DNA of 64,000 nucleotides from Desulfurococcales archaeon (GCA_015521115.1 WAOT01000038.1:1-64000); one strand, 5' to 3'. Shown: positions 42,765-52,030, counted from the stretch's first letter. Notes: generated from the letters alone by a model not told the origin. Translations and numbers: made by a program.

Positions 42765-44828
42765 GTGCTGCTGCCGAGGAAGGTCGAGGAGGTATTAATT
42801 GTAGTGCCGACCCACCTCTACGACGAGGCAGTCGCAGCGGTAGCAGAGTTGGGGGTGCTCCATGTAGCTAGCCCTCCCAAGGTTGAAGGCGGAGAGGTGG
42901 CTAGGGAGTATAGGACATTCTACGCTCACGTTTCAGAGCGTGTGTCACGCTTAGAATCCTACTTCAAAGCGGTAGGTGCAGAGCCTGAGACGGTCGCCGG
43001 GATCGTTATAGAGGCCGGAGGATGGGAGGAGGCGTTCGAGAAGAGCATAAGGGAGTACAAGGAGCTTGAGGAGGCGTTCGAGAGGGGGATTTCAAGGTTA
43101 CAGGAGATTGAGAGCAAGCTTGGTGAGTTAAGGATACTGAGGACAGTCCTAGAACCTATATCCCACATTGAAGCCGACATACGGAGAGCATACGCTGAGA
43201 CCGCGTTCATGGGATACTCCATTGGCTACATCGAAACGAAAGATCCCAACACAACAATAGCCCAGCTGGGGAAGCTAGCAGAGAAGCATGGGATAGTAGT
43301 GGCGGTAGAGGAGGTAGAGGAGGACAGGATTGCCGTGGTGGCAGCGGGCTCCCCGAAGGCTGTAGCAGGTTTTATGCAGGACGTTAGAAGACTCAAATGG
43401 ACACCTATCAACATACCAGACGAGCTGCCGGGCTCGCCTAAGGAGGCAGTTATCGCAATAGCTGAGACTGTCAAGAACTTAACTGAAGAGTACGACATGA
43501 TCGTGGAATCACTCAGGAAGAGGCTCGAGGAGCTCAAAAAATACTATACAACCCTCCTATCCATCAAGCACGCAGCCGAAATACTTGCCAACACGGTCAA
43601 GACGAGAACAGTCAGAATGTTCAGGGGATATGTCGATAAGGCTGACAGGAAGAAGATCGTGAAAGCACTCGAAAAAGCCCTAGGAGGGGCTTTCATGGTA
43701 CATGTTCTAGGCGTGAAGAGGGCCAGAGAAAAAGTCCCAACAAAGGTTGAACTGCCCCGTATCATAAGGCCCTTCCACGAGATCGTTAGAATGTATGGGG
43801 AGCCCGACCCAGACGAGGTCGTACCCACAGTCTTCTTAGCAGTAACATTCCCACTAATATTCGGCCTCATGTTCCCCGACGCAGGCCACGGCCTACTAGT
43901 GGTGTTGTTCGCACTCTACTTCCTCGACAAGAAGAGCATGTGGAGGCCGATCCTTACAATCTTGGGCAGCGTTAGCATCGTCACCGGATTTCTAGCTGGA
44001 GAGTTCTTCGGGCCAGTAGTCTCAGAGAAGATCGGCCTCTACACTCTATGGGAAAAGCTCGGATTCGAGCATCCACCCCTAGCGGAGCCCACATTCGCGG
44101 TTGAGCATGGGCTGGGGGCTGAAGTAACTAGAACCCTACTGTTCCATATAGTCAGCATTAGCCTATGGCTAGCAGCTTTCATGCTAATATTCGGTACACT
44201 ACTCGGATTCATAGACGCCCTACTGAAGGGCGACAAGGAGCTCGCCTTCGCGAGCAAGCTACCCGCATTCATATTCTTCACAAGCGCCACACTACCCTTC
44301 CTACTCGTACCCAACGCGTCCGAGGCTGGAGGCATTATTAAGGAGGCAATCTTCAATAAGGGGAGCGGCGGGATCCTGCAAGCCATCGTGTGGTACGGCT
44401 CTATAACAGGCCTCCTATGGAAATTGTTTGGAGAGCCTATAGCGTTGGCCATAGAGGGAGAGAACCCGCTCCATGGGCTGGGCTCAGCCTTTATGGAAGC
44501 ATATGAGATGCTCGCAATGGTTCTAGGGAACGTCCCGAGCTTCCTCCGAATTCTGGGACTAGGACTGGCACACTCGGGGCTCATGCTTGGGTTCGCTAAG
44601 CTCTACTACCTAATGGCTGGGGGCGGAGTCGTCGGCCTGATAGCAGGTATACTCGTATACATCTTCGGGAACCTACTAACGGCTGGATTAGAGGCTATCA
44701 TAGCCCTAGCACACAGCATAAGGCTCCACTTCTACGAGTGGTTCAGCAAGTTCTATAGCGGTCAGGGTATAACATTCACCCCTGTAAGGCTGGAAGGAGT
44801 CAAGATCATAATAAGACCAGCACTCTAG
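42765..44828 (+). CDS. atpI: V/A-type ATP synthase subunit I (a subunit)
   Basis: Membrane stator subunit that forms the ion half-channels against the K ring and anchors the peripheral stalks. About 687 residues. Residues 1-350 are soluble with coiled coils (residues 90-130 and 235-275); residues 365-680 hold about seven membrane segments. FGLMFPDAGHGLL, RILGLGLAHSGLML near residue 595 with the channel region, and LEAIIALAHSIRLHFYEWFS with the essential Arg are family signatures. GTG start follows GGAGGGATAG. It is divergent from the other subunits; C and K subunits are not in the window. Confidence 0.95.
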   Translation: MLLPRKVEEVLIVVPTHLYDEAVAAVAELGVLHVASPPKVEGGEVAREYRTFYAHVSERVSRLESYFKAVGAEPETVAGIVIEAGGWEEAFEKSIREYKELEEAFERGISRLQEIESKLGELRILRTVLEPISHIEADIRRAYAETAFMGYSIGYIETKDPNTTIAQLGKLAEKHGIVVAVEEVEEDRIAVVAAGSPKAVAGFMQDVRRLKWTPINIPDELPGSPKEAVIAIAETVKNLTEEYDMIVESLRKRLEELKKYYTTLLSIKHAAEILANTVKTRTVRMFRGYVDKADRKKIVKALEKALGGAFMVHVLGVKRAREKVPTKVELPRIIRPFHEIVRMYGEPDPDEVVPTVFLAVTFPLIFGLMFPDAGHGLLVVLFALYFLDKKSMWRPILTILGSVSIVTGFLAGEFFGPVVSEKIGLYTLWEKLGFEHPPLAEPTFAVEHGLGAEVTRTLLFHIVSISLWLAAFMLIFGTLLGFIDALLKGDKELAFASKLPAFIFFTSATLPFLLVPNASEAGGIIKEAIFNKGSGGILQAIVWYGSITGLLWKLFGEPIALAIEGENPLHGLGSAFMEAYEMLAMVLGNVPSFLRILGLGLAHSGLMLGFAKLYYLMAGGGVVGLIAGILVYIFGNLLTAGLEAIIALAHSIRLHFYEWFSKFYSGQGITFTPVRLEGVKIIIRPAL

Positions 44829-44868
44829 TTATGTTACCCTACCTCCTCTATCTCTCCGTGTTTTTATT

Positions 44869-44879
44869 CTCTCAAGGGG
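44869..44879 (+). promoter_or_regulatory. T-rich stretch: terminator of atpI and/or TATA region of PGI/PMI
   Basis: TGTTTTTATTC lies 41 bases after the atpI stop and 35-45 bases before the next ATG at 44914. It could end atpI transcripts or start the next one, and may do both. Confidence 0.35.
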
Positions 44880-44913
44880 GACTATTTCAACAGTGGATCC
44901 TGGGGGGGAGACC

Positions 44914-45915
44914 ATGTCTGAAGGTATCTCAATACTATATGAGTATTACATGGACTGGGGTAAGAGTGCTGAGAGAGCATACCGTGCAGGGCTCAACACA
45001 AACATTCCATCATATTATTACAATACAAACAAGTACTTCTTCTGCGGTATGGGAGGTAGTGGAATAGCGGGCCTATACGCTAGCTTCATCCTCGAATCCC
45101 TAGGGATCCAGAGGGTTGTCGGAGCGTCCACAAGTTATCGGATACCTCCATGGGTCGACAGGCGAACTCTAGTTTTTGCCATAAGCTTCTCTGGAAACAC
45201 CAGGGAGACTATCAGGTGCACGCACAATGCCCTAGCAAGAGGGGCGAGAGTCATCCTCCTTTCCAGGGATGGGAAGTTTGAGGATATGTCGAGGGAATTG
45301 AACCTATACTTCTTCCGTGTACCAGAGGCACCTGCACCTAGGGCGGGTCTCGCAGGCCTGCTCTACGGCATACTTGGGATACTCGTAAACATGAACATAC
45401 TAGACCCGACCCGTCTGGAGATCGAGAGCTCTATAGAGATAATGAAGAGGGAGATATACGAAGCTATCGACGCAGCGGAGCATCTGGCTTCCACACTTTA
45501 CAAAGCAAGAGACAAGATACCCCTGATCATTACTGGTGACAGTATCTGGCCTGTCGCATATAGAGTTAAGAACGAGCTAGCAGAGAACGCGAAGACCGCT
45601 TCACTAATTGGAGTGATGCCGGAGAGCGGTCACAACGATGTAGAGGCCTGGAATAATATGGACAACCTAATCCCCCTAGTAATATGGACAGGCGTCACCC
45701 TCGAGGACAAGATGATAGAGGCCGCTTTGGAGGTAACCGGATTCGACTCATATATAGATATTAAGCCTAGGGGCCAGTCAATCCTCATAAGACTTATCTG
45801 GCCCTCCTGGATAGCAGGGCTCATGAGCGTGCAACTAGCCAATCTCAAGGGGATTGATCCAATGGATATTCCGACGATAAAGATGTATAGGAAGGCGGTC
45901 TCAGAGATCTTCTAG
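44914..45915 (+). CDS. Bifunctional phosphoglucose/phosphomannose isomerase
   Basis: Interconverts glucose 6-phosphate or mannose 6-phosphate with fructose 6-phosphate. About 333 residues, the size of the crenarchaeal family. CGMGGSGIAG near residue 40, ISFSGNTRET near residue 84, VIWTGVTLEDK and MPESGHNDVEAWNN (catalytic Glu and His) are typical. ATG 44914 is chosen because GGGGGGGAG precedes it. It complements fbp in gluconeogenesis. Its last 15 bases overlap pyrE on the other strand. Confidence 0.93.
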   Translation: MSEGISILYEYYMDWGKSAERAYRAGLNTNIPSYYYNTNKYFFCGMGGSGIAGLYASFILESLGIQRVVGASTSYRIPPWVDRRTLVFAISFSGNTRETIRCTHNALARGARVILLSRDGKFEDMSRELNLYFFRVPEAPAPRAGLAGLLYGILGILVNMNILDPTRLEIESSIEIMKREIYEAIDAAEHLASTLYKARDKIPLIITGDSIWPVAYRVKNELAENAKTASLIGVMPESGHNDVEAWNNMDNLIPLVIWTGVTLEDKMIEAALEVTGFDSYIDIKPRGQSILIRLIWPSWIAGLMSVQLANLKGIDPMDIPTIKMYRKAVSEIF

Positions 45916-46458
45916 GGCTTCCCGGAGCTGGGAGAGTGTGATAATATACCGCAGCTTTACCCCCTTTCTTTCCAGTTCGCTCCTAGCACCCTCCTCTCTA
46001 TCCACTATGACTAACGCCTCTCTGACCCTGTAACCCTCACCTCTCAAGGCGTCTACGGCCGATGATAAGCTCCTACCAGTTGTAGCCACATCGTCCACCA
46101 CTAGAACACTAGACCTAGTAGGGAGGTCTGCCTCTACAACCCTACCCCTGCCATGCTCCTTTTTCTGAGGCCTGACGTACCCTACTGGTTTAGAGGCTAG
46201 GAGGCCCAGCCCGACTGCCCATGGAATCCCGCCCGTAGCAACGCCTATGATTGCTGAGACCGTTTCTACTATGTCCTTGTGAAGGAAATAGGCTAGGCCG
46301 AGCAGCAACTTAAAGACTGGGGGGTGCGAGGGGACTAGCCTTAGGTCGATATAAATATCGGAGGTCTTCCCGCTCGAGAGGACAAATCTCCCCCTCTTTA
46401 TAGCGCCTATGCTTGCCAGCTCCTTTACCACTATGCGGGCCACTTGCAACCCGGGCAC
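45901..46458 (-). CDS. pyrE: Orotate phosphoribosyltransferase
   Basis: Forms orotidine 5'-phosphate from orotate and PRPP in pyrimidine synthesis. About 185 residues. The PRPP loop is VLVVDDVATTGRS near residue 118, the flexible loop RPQKKEHGRG near residue 96, and FVLSSGKTSDIYIDLR near residue 25 is the family start. GTG at 46458. It is followed on the same strand by nothing, as it converges with PGI/PMI, and is preceded 16 bases upstream by an unknown membrane-anchored protein gene with which it may be co-transcribed. Confidence 0.94.
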   Translation of the reverse strand: MPGLQVARIVVKELASIGAIKRGRFVLSSGKTSDIYIDLRLVPSHPPVFKLLLGLAYFLHKDIVETVSAIIGVATGGIPWAVGLGLLASKPVGYVRPQKKEHGRGRVVEADLPTRSSVLVVDDVATTGRSLSSAVDALRGEGYRVREALVIVDREEGARSELERKGVKLRYIITLSQLREALEDL

Positions 46459-46474
46459 ACCTGAGGCCGTAAGC

Positions 46475-47113
46475 TTACCTCGGCCACCCGGTTGTGGCCT
46501 GGTATGTTATGTCTAGTGTGTCTGTGATGAAGACTCCCGCAGATGATAACTCATTGATATTCACAGGTTGGGGGAGCTTTACTGTGAACTGCTTGTTTAT
46601 GGGCCAAGACCCCTCAATGGTTATGTTCGTGGACGTACCATTCTGGTAAACCACTAGTAGGGATATCTTCTTTATGTGATAGTCATCTACTAGACATGAC
46701 GTGACTCCTCTTGTAAAGACAATTAGAGTGTCGTTGTCGACTAGTTTGGCCAAGGCCTCTGTGATCATCGGTGGCCCAGGCTGAACCCTGACATTGTCAA
46801 CGGTGGCAAGTGTTCTCCACTTGTACACGATCTCAACCATGTACACACTCGAGGGTGATAGGTTCACTTTGTAGAGGTTATCGCCCGGCCTGATCTCGGA
46901 TTGATACACCTTGTTGCCAAGCTTATCAATTATTCTTAACTCCATGCCCTCGCATCCACCTTTAACAACGATTCTAGTCATGTTTTCTGTTAGACATACC
47001 TTCTCGATCTTAACATCACAGCTCGTGCTATAGTTGTAGTATGCTACTGCCATAACCAGTATGATAAGGAGTGCAATTATTACTATAGCGACCCGCCCAC
47101 GCTCGCCTGGCAT
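46475..47113 (-). CDS. Membrane-anchored extracytoplasmic protein of unknown function
   Basis: About 212 residues. After a short basic N-terminus, residues 8-27 are one membrane helix (VAIVIIALLIILVMAVAYY), and the rest is an extracytoplasmic, beta-rich domain with four cysteines near residues 32, 40, 54 and 160 that may form disulfides. Several Asn-x-Ser/Thr sites could be glycosylated. No family is recognised. ATG 47113 follows GGTGG. The divergent polyprenol-kinase-like gene is about 90 bases away. Confidence 0.6.
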   Translation of the reverse strand: MPGERGRVAIVIIALLIILVMAVAYYNYSTSCDVKIEKVCLTENMTRIVVKGGCEGMELRIIDKLGNKVYQSEIRPGDNLYKVNLSPSSVYMVEIVYKWRTLATVDNVRVQPGPPMITEALAKLVDNDTLIVFTRGVTSCLVDDYHIKKISLLVVYQNGTSTNITIEGSWPINKQFTVKLPQPVNINELSSAGVFITDTLDITYQATTGWPR

Positions 47114-47205
47114 CCTAGTCCACCACACGCGGCTAGCGTGTGTTAAGAGTATTAAGACGCTCGCAACCCTTTTATGACATATTGGCTGTAGGGTGGCAGG
47201 AGTTG

Positions 47206-47877
47206 ATGGGTGCCAGCGCGGTCACTAGCATATCAAAGCATGATATTATGGTGGCAGCGGCTCTCTCAGCCTACGTATTAATAATTGTCTACACTACTAA
47301 ACCTGTCTACGATATTCTTAGAAGGAGGGGTACTCCCCACAACGTTGCAGTCTACTATAATAGAAAGATAATCCATATACTGGCGGGCGGTGTTGTAGCG
47401 TTTCTGGTACCATTCCTATTCAGTGGCCCCCTCATCCCAATGCTTATGGCCTTCATGCTTGGCGCATTCCTCTACTACTGGCACTGGAAGGGAAGGCTCC
47501 TCTACTGGTTTCAGACTGAGGAGAACATGTATGAGGTTAACTTCACCATTGCATGGGGGCTCAGCCTATTCCTCCTATGGACTCTAACGGATAACGCGAA
47601 GATCTCTGTCGTCCCCGCAGTTTTCATAGCCATAGGTGACGGTGTAACAGGCATAATCAGAAATGCTGTATTCGCCCGGAGGACAAAACACTGGCTCGGT
47701 AATATCGGCATGCTCGCAGTCGTAGTGCCACTGGGCTATGCACTAGCAGGAGGACTGGGTGCCGTTGCAGGGGTTTTGGCCAGCATTGTTGAACGGTTCG
47801 AGTTCCCTCCGATTGATGACAACCTCCTAGTGGCATTCACCAGCCTAGCAGTACTATTGATCCCACGCGTCTTCTAG
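47206..47877 (+). CDS. Dolichol/phytol-kinase-like (CTP-transferase family) membrane protein
   Basis: About 223 residues with roughly seven membrane segments. YYNRKIIHILAGGVVAFLVP near residue 46 matches the R-K-x-x-H start of the polyprenol kinase/VTE5 group, and AIGDGVTGIIRN with KHWLGNIGMLAVV matches the G-D-x-x-A-x-x-x-G and K-x-x-x-G active-site blocks. Relatives phosphorylate dolichol or phytol with CTP, or make CDP-activated lipids. In an archaeon a role in salvage of isoprenoid alcohols or in N-glycosylation carrier lipid supply is likely. ATG 47206 is chosen since GGCAGGAG precedes it. Confidence 0.75.
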   Translation: MGASAVTSISKHDIMVAAALSAYVLIIVYTTKPVYDILRRRGTPHNVAVYYNRKIIHILAGGVVAFLVPFLFSGPLIPMLMAFMLGAFLYYWHWKGRLLYWFQTEENMYEVNFTIAWGLSLFLLWTLTDNAKISVVPAVFIAIGDGVTGIIRNAVFARRTKHWLGNIGMLAVVVPLGYALAGGLGAVAGVLASIVERFEFPPIDDNLLVAFTSLAVLLIPRVF

Positions 47878-48082
47878 GACGGGCGGAGGCCTCAGCTGTC
47901 CTAGCCCCGGTCACAACCATCTGGGTTCCCCGCTTTTAACCCTCAGCATCGGCCTCCAAGACATGTCATATCATGGTAGAAGATATATGGCTGGCCCCAG
48001 AGTATATGCTCACAAACGATCTCCAGGTTTTAGCTCAATTCCAGATGATAGATATATCACGTAGCCCATACAATGGGCCGGC
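47878..48082. other. 205-base intergenic region
   Basis: No gene or tRNA is visible. A 7-base inverted repeat GGAGGCC (47885-47891) and GGCCTCC (47951-47957) encloses 59 bases just after the upstream stop. GATATATC at 48051-48058, itself palindromic, is the best TATA candidate for the acylase gene. The middle, AT-rich part shows nothing else that I can name. Confidence 0.35.
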
Positions 48083-50647
48083 GTGGTGGTTATAGTGAGG
48101 GACGCTATTGTAAAATCACTCGCGATCATCCTAGGAATAATCCTACTAACCCTACCCTATGCGTCCCCCGCCCTACAGAGGTTTATAGATCCAGCCTACG
48201 GGGTAATGGCTGCAGCCGATACAGGGGGTCTGCCAAAAGTCACACTTCATCTTACAGGCATTAATGGGGAGGCCGAAGTTTATTTTGACAGGTTTGGCGT
48301 GCCACATATCTATGCAACAACTGACGAGGCAGGCTTCTACGCTATGGGATGGGTAACCGCAAGTCAGAGGCTCTTCCAGATGGACTTGCTAAGAAGGCTT
48401 GGCGAGGGCAGGCTAGCAGAGCTCGTCGGCAAGGACGGCCTAGATACCGATAAATTCATGATAATGTCGGGCATCGCTGACTCAGTTCAGCGTTCGTGGG
48501 AGGCGATGAGTGCTGATCCACAGCTTAAGCCTGTAGTGGACATGCTTGAGGCCTACTCTAAGGGTGTAAACGACTATATAGACTATGCGATGCGGAACAA
48601 CCTCCTACCAGTCGAGTACAGGGTTCTGGGTCAGACCCCAGAGTACTGGAGCCCTGTCGACACTATAGCTGTAGCGAGGGTGATCGCCTACGTCCTCGCA
48701 TGGAACGATGAGGATCTCGTAGTTCAACACATAATTAACAGGTACGGCAAAGACGCCGTGCGTATCGCAGAAGTCTTCGACTGGCTTACTTGGAATGGCA
48801 CAGTCACCCAGGCAGACTGTAAGTATGCTGTGAGCTGGGCAGGAGTGACGGGCTTAAACCATACAGCCACATTCGCTGAGAATACCGTGCCAGACAGCCC
48901 CGGTGAGATACCTGTTGAGAAGATCCTCTCCATGAGCCAGGAGCCATTAAACTACCTTGGCGTAACTAACACCTTCCTGGAGGCATCAAACAACTGGGTT
49001 GTGAACGGCTCATACACCCTCTCACGGAAACCGATTGTAGCTAACGACCCACACCTAGAGCTCTCAGTACCCCCAATATGGTTCCTCGCAGAGTTGAAGA
49101 CTCCAAACTACCATGTAATAGGCGCACTCTTCCCGGGCACACCACTCGTCATAATAGGCAGGAACGAGCACATAGCCTGGGGGTTCACAAATGTTATGGG
49201 CGACTTCACAGACTATTACTACTATAAGTGGAGCAGTGACGGCAAATACCTCTACAAAGGGAAGTGGCTTGAGCCCGAGAAGGAAGAGCGGGTGATAAGG
49301 GTATGGGATCCCGTCTCCGGGAAGTACAGTGAGGAGAGGATAACTGTCGAGAAGACCGTGCACGGATACGTCCTGAACGTAGGGGGAGAGAAGCTAGCCG
49401 TCCGCTGGACGGGCCACGACCCATCGTTTGAGGTAGCGTTCTTCTACTACCTAGACAAGGCATCTACCGTCAAGGAGGCACTCCAAGCACAAAGATACTT
49501 CCACGTGCCTGTTCAGAACTTCGTAGTAGCTGATGACAAGGGCAACTTCGCATATAGCCCCTTCGGAGGCTTCCCTAATAGGACCAACCTCCCAGTCTAC
49601 AACATAGATGGGCACCTGATCGTAAACACAGGGTTCCTACCCTTCAACGGTAGTAAGGGAGAGGGAGAGTGGCAGGGCTACATACCCCCCAATAGAATAC
49701 CAATACTCTACAACCCGCCGGTACCATTTGTAGCAACTGCAAATAGTAAGGTGTGGAATGGGACATGCGGCGACTTCATAGGATGGCATTACCACGACAA
49801 ATACAGGGAAGAGAGGATCACGGGACTGCTACAATTCTATACATTCCGCGGCATGATAACTATGAGGGATATGGCCTCAATACAGCTTGACCAGAGGGAT
49901 CTCGGTGTGCTCGACTACCTCCACACACTCTTAAACCTAGTAAAGGATAAGAAAGACCCCTACCTAGACAAGGTTAGATGGTGGTATGGGAAGTACCGCA
50001 TGGCCGAGATCCCATATATATCCTCAAGAGACCCCAACGCCACAATAGCTATTGCATGGCTCTTCACCTTCCACAAGAACCTGTGGACAAAAATATACGG
50101 CTCACCAGAGCACCTCTGGTTCTTCCGCGCACATTACGCTCTGAGCTTCATAAAGTCCTACGAAAAGAGAGACCCGCTCACGAAGAGAGTGATGGGAGAT
50201 CTCAACCTAGAGGATTTAGCTTACCAGTCCCTAAAAGAAGCGGTAGAGAACCTCACAAGATACTTCGGGACACAAGAAACTGGCAAATGGCTCTTCGGAA
50301 AGGTACACTACTACAGCCCCTACCACCCTGCCTTCAAAACCCTCAACTACCCAAGAGAGCCTGCAGGAGGAGCCACGTGGAGTATAAACGTAGCGCCAAT
50401 CAAGGAGTTCACTGTTGAGAGGGGGATGCCAGTGACTGTAGGGCCGAGTATAAGGATGGTGGTCGACCTGGGAACAAGCCATTTCTGGATCCAGCTGCCT
50501 GGAGGGGAGAGTGGCAGCCCATACAGCAACCACTACTATGACATGTATGAGAGGCTCTGGCTACGCGGGGTTTACGTTGACTACGACCTCAACACTCCGC
50601 CAAGCATCTATGGAGACCCATACGTCATAATAATAGGTGGCTCCTAG
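48083..50647 (+). CDS. Penicillin acylase family N-terminal-nucleophile hydrolase
   Basis: About 854 residues. A hydrophobic segment at residues 10-30 acts as signal or anchor, so the enzyme faces outside. GEAEVYFDRFGVPHIYA and ASQRLFQMDLLRR begin the family; EASNNWVVNG near residue 300 supplies the nucleophile Ser302 after self-cleavage, followed by KPIVANDPHLEL. C-terminal GGATWSINVA and DLGTSHFWIQLPGG are typical. Relatives cleave amides such as penicillins and N-acyl homoserine lactones; the archaeal substrate is unknown and could be peptide-like or lipid amides. Start may be GTG 48083 or, after GGTGGT, GTG 48095. Confidence 0.9.
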   Translation: MVVIVRDAIVKSLAIILGIILLTLPYASPALQRFIDPAYGVMAAADTGGLPKVTLHLTGINGEAEVYFDRFGVPHIYATTDEAGFYAMGWVTASQRLFQMDLLRRLGEGRLAELVGKDGLDTDKFMIMSGIADSVQRSWEAMSADPQLKPVVDMLEAYSKGVNDYIDYAMRNNLLPVEYRVLGQTPEYWSPVDTIAVARVIAYVLAWNDEDLVVQHIINRYGKDAVRIAEVFDWLTWNGTVTQADCKYAVSWAGVTGLNHTATFAENTVPDSPGEIPVEKILSMSQEPLNYLGVTNTFLEASNNWVVNGSYTLSRKPIVANDPHLELSVPPIWFLAELKTPNYHVIGALFPGTPLVIIGRNEHIAWGFTNVMGDFTDYYYYKWSSDGKYLYKGKWLEPEKEERVIRVWDPVSGKYSEERITVEKTVHGYVLNVGGEKLAVRWTGHDPSFEVAFFYYLDKASTVKEALQAQRYFHVPVQNFVVADDKGNFAYSPFGGFPNRTNLPVYNIDGHLIVNTGFLPFNGSKGEGEWQGYIPPNRIPILYNPPVPFVATANSKVWNGTCGDFIGWHYHDKYREERITGLLQFYTFRGMITMRDMASIQLDQRDLGVLDYLHTLLNLVKDKKDPYLDKVRWWYGKYRMAEIPYISSRDPNATIAIAWLFTFHKNLWTKIYGSPEHLWFFRAHYALSFIKSYEKRDPLTKRVMGDLNLEDLAYQSLKEAVENLTRYFGTQETGKWLFGKVHYYSPYHPAFKTLNYPREPAGGATWSINVAPIKEFTVERGMPVTVGPSIRMVVDLGTSHFWIQLPGGESGSPYSNHYYDMYERLWLRGVYVDYDLNTPPSIYGDPYVIIIGGS

Positions 50648-50650
50648 GAG

Positions 50651-50989
50651 GTGGAGGTCTTGGAGCACAAGAATATGATTGCGATCATAACTGGCACAAT
50701 AGCCTACGCCATACTCTTATACGTCCCCTATGGTCTGACGCTGGCACCGCTAATCACAGCCGTCATTGTTGCAGCCCTAGCGAGGAAAGGGTTGAACGCC
50801 TTCCTAGATGGTCTCATAGCCGGCGGCCTGGCACTCCTCTACACAGCAGGTGCGGGAATTACGCTCAGCCTTAAGCTTATGGGTGAAGCCGGGGGAGTCA
50901 TAGTCCCAGTCCTAACAGTACTATACCATCTACTGACCCCTGCCCTGCTTGCAGGGGGCTTCACCATATTCTTTAAAGGAGAGGGCTAG
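50651..50989 (+). CDS. Small membrane protein downstream of the acylase
   Basis: About 112 residues with three to four hydrophobic segments (residues 9-24, 27-45, 52-75, 84-106), the first two with little spacing. Lysine at the ends suggests inside loops. No family is recognised. It starts three bases after the acylase stop; AGGAGGT lies across the junction, so a TTG at 50660 is also possible. The tight coupling suggests it helps or locates the acylase. The stop shares CTAG with the convergent MBL gene. Confidence 0.6.
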   Translation: MEVLEHKNMIAIITGTIAYAILLYVPYGLTLAPLITAVIVAALARKGLNAFLDGLIAGGLALLYTAGAGITLSLKLMGEAGGVIVPVLTVLYHLLTPALLAGGFTIFFKGEG

Positions 50990-51888
50990 CTCTTACCCCC
51001 GAGAAACTCTTTTTCCTTGAAGTACTCTATCATACCCCAGACAGTGCTCTTGTAGAACGTGACATAGATTATCTTATTGTCAGCTTTGAGGGCCTTCCTC
51101 GCCTCGGGTAGTCGTGAGGCGAGGATCCTGGCGGCCTCATCTGGATCCGTGATACCCTCCTTCACAAGCTTTTCGACCTCGTCCAGCCATGTTTTCAGCT
51201 GTAGCATGTGATAGTTTATGTACTCAAGACCGTCCATTGGGTCGAAACCATAATGTGTTGGGGCCACACGCTCTGGCCTAAGCTCCGCCATCCTCTGAAG
51301 GCTCTCTATGTAAAGTTTGGGTCTGAATGGTGGAGGCGTTGTAGGTAGACGGATCCTATCCCCATCCACTTCAACGCTAACCCCAGCCGCATCCCCAGTA
51401 AACAGGATCCCCTCAGGCTCCAGTAACACTACCTGATGATGGCTTGCGTGTCCCGGTGTGTATAGAAGCCTAAGCCTTGACTCGTCAAGGTTAATCGTAC
51501 CGTTATCTCCACAAGCACACAGGAGCTCCTCGGGGACAGGTACTGGCTCACCGTATACCTCGGCTATTGGCCCGAGAACCGCCCTGCTCGCAGCCCAAAG
51601 CTTTGACGGGTCAGCCAAGTGTTTGAGACCCCTCGGATGCACTACTACCTCAGCATTAAACTCTCTCGCTAACACTCCCACACCTCCTGCGTGGTCTAGG
51701 TGTATGTGTGTTACTATGATCTTATCCGGCTTAAACCCGTCCCGCCTGAGCTCTTCAATGAGTTTCTCAGCGCTACTTCTAGGGCCTGTCTCTATAAGAA
51801 CAGCTCTCTTCCCTACAACCAAATAGGAGGCTATGAGCTTCTCTCCCCATCCGGGAGGTGTTACATCGTACACGTATATATCGGCCAT
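50986..51888 (-). CDS. Metallo-beta-lactamase-fold hydrolase
   Basis: About 300 residues. The metal motif THIHLDHAGG near residue 62, the second His in TPGHASHHQ near residue 160, then FTGDAAG with the bridging Asp, and APTHYGFDP near residue 208 complete a dinuclear zinc site. The C-terminal 90 residues are helical. The family spans lactonases, thioesterases and glyoxalase II-like enzymes. ATG 51888 is chosen because GGGAGAATTGGG precedes it; a GTG at 51906 is an alternative. No close substrate prediction is possible. Confidence 0.88.
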   Translation of the reverse strand: MADIYVYDVTPPGWGEKLIASYLVVGKRAVLIETGPRSSAEKLIEELRRDGFKPDKIIVTHIHLDHAGGVGVLAREFNAEVVVHPRGLKHLADPSKLWAASRAVLGPIAEVYGEPVPVPEELLCACGDNGTINLDESRLRLLYTPGHASHHQVVLLEPEGILFTGDAAGVSVEVDGDRIRLPTTPPPFRPKLYIESLQRMAELRPERVAPTHYGFDPMDGLEYINYHMLQLKTWLDEVEKLVKEGITDPDEAARILASRLPEARKALKADNKIIYVTFYKSTVWGMIEYFKEKEFLGGKS

Positions 51889-51960
51889 CCCAATTCTCCC
51901 ACTCACGATACCGTATTATGACAGCCGTTTAATCCTTGAACATTGACATGTAAGAACCTC

Positions 51961-51971
51961 TTGTATATAAG
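51961..51971 (+). promoter_or_regulatory. Putative TATA box of the ABC exporter unit
   Basis: TTGTATATAAG lies about 60-70 bases before the ATG at 52031, with a predicted leader of about 40 bases; AATAATATAT just before the ATG is an alternative box that would favour the ATG at 52046 or 52052. The other strand of the same gap likely holds the MBL gene promoter near 51928-51935. Confidence 0.4.
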
Positions 51972-52030
51972 CATCTACAATCTTAACCTGATATCCCCGC
52001 GCTTTTCAGTGCACTCTCAAAATAATATAT

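Noticed and set aside
49978-50418. 146-codon open frame inside the penicillin acylase gene on the same strand
   Set aside because: The acylase frame has strong family motifs through this stretch; the alternative frame is rich in Arg, Pro and His as expected of a shadow.
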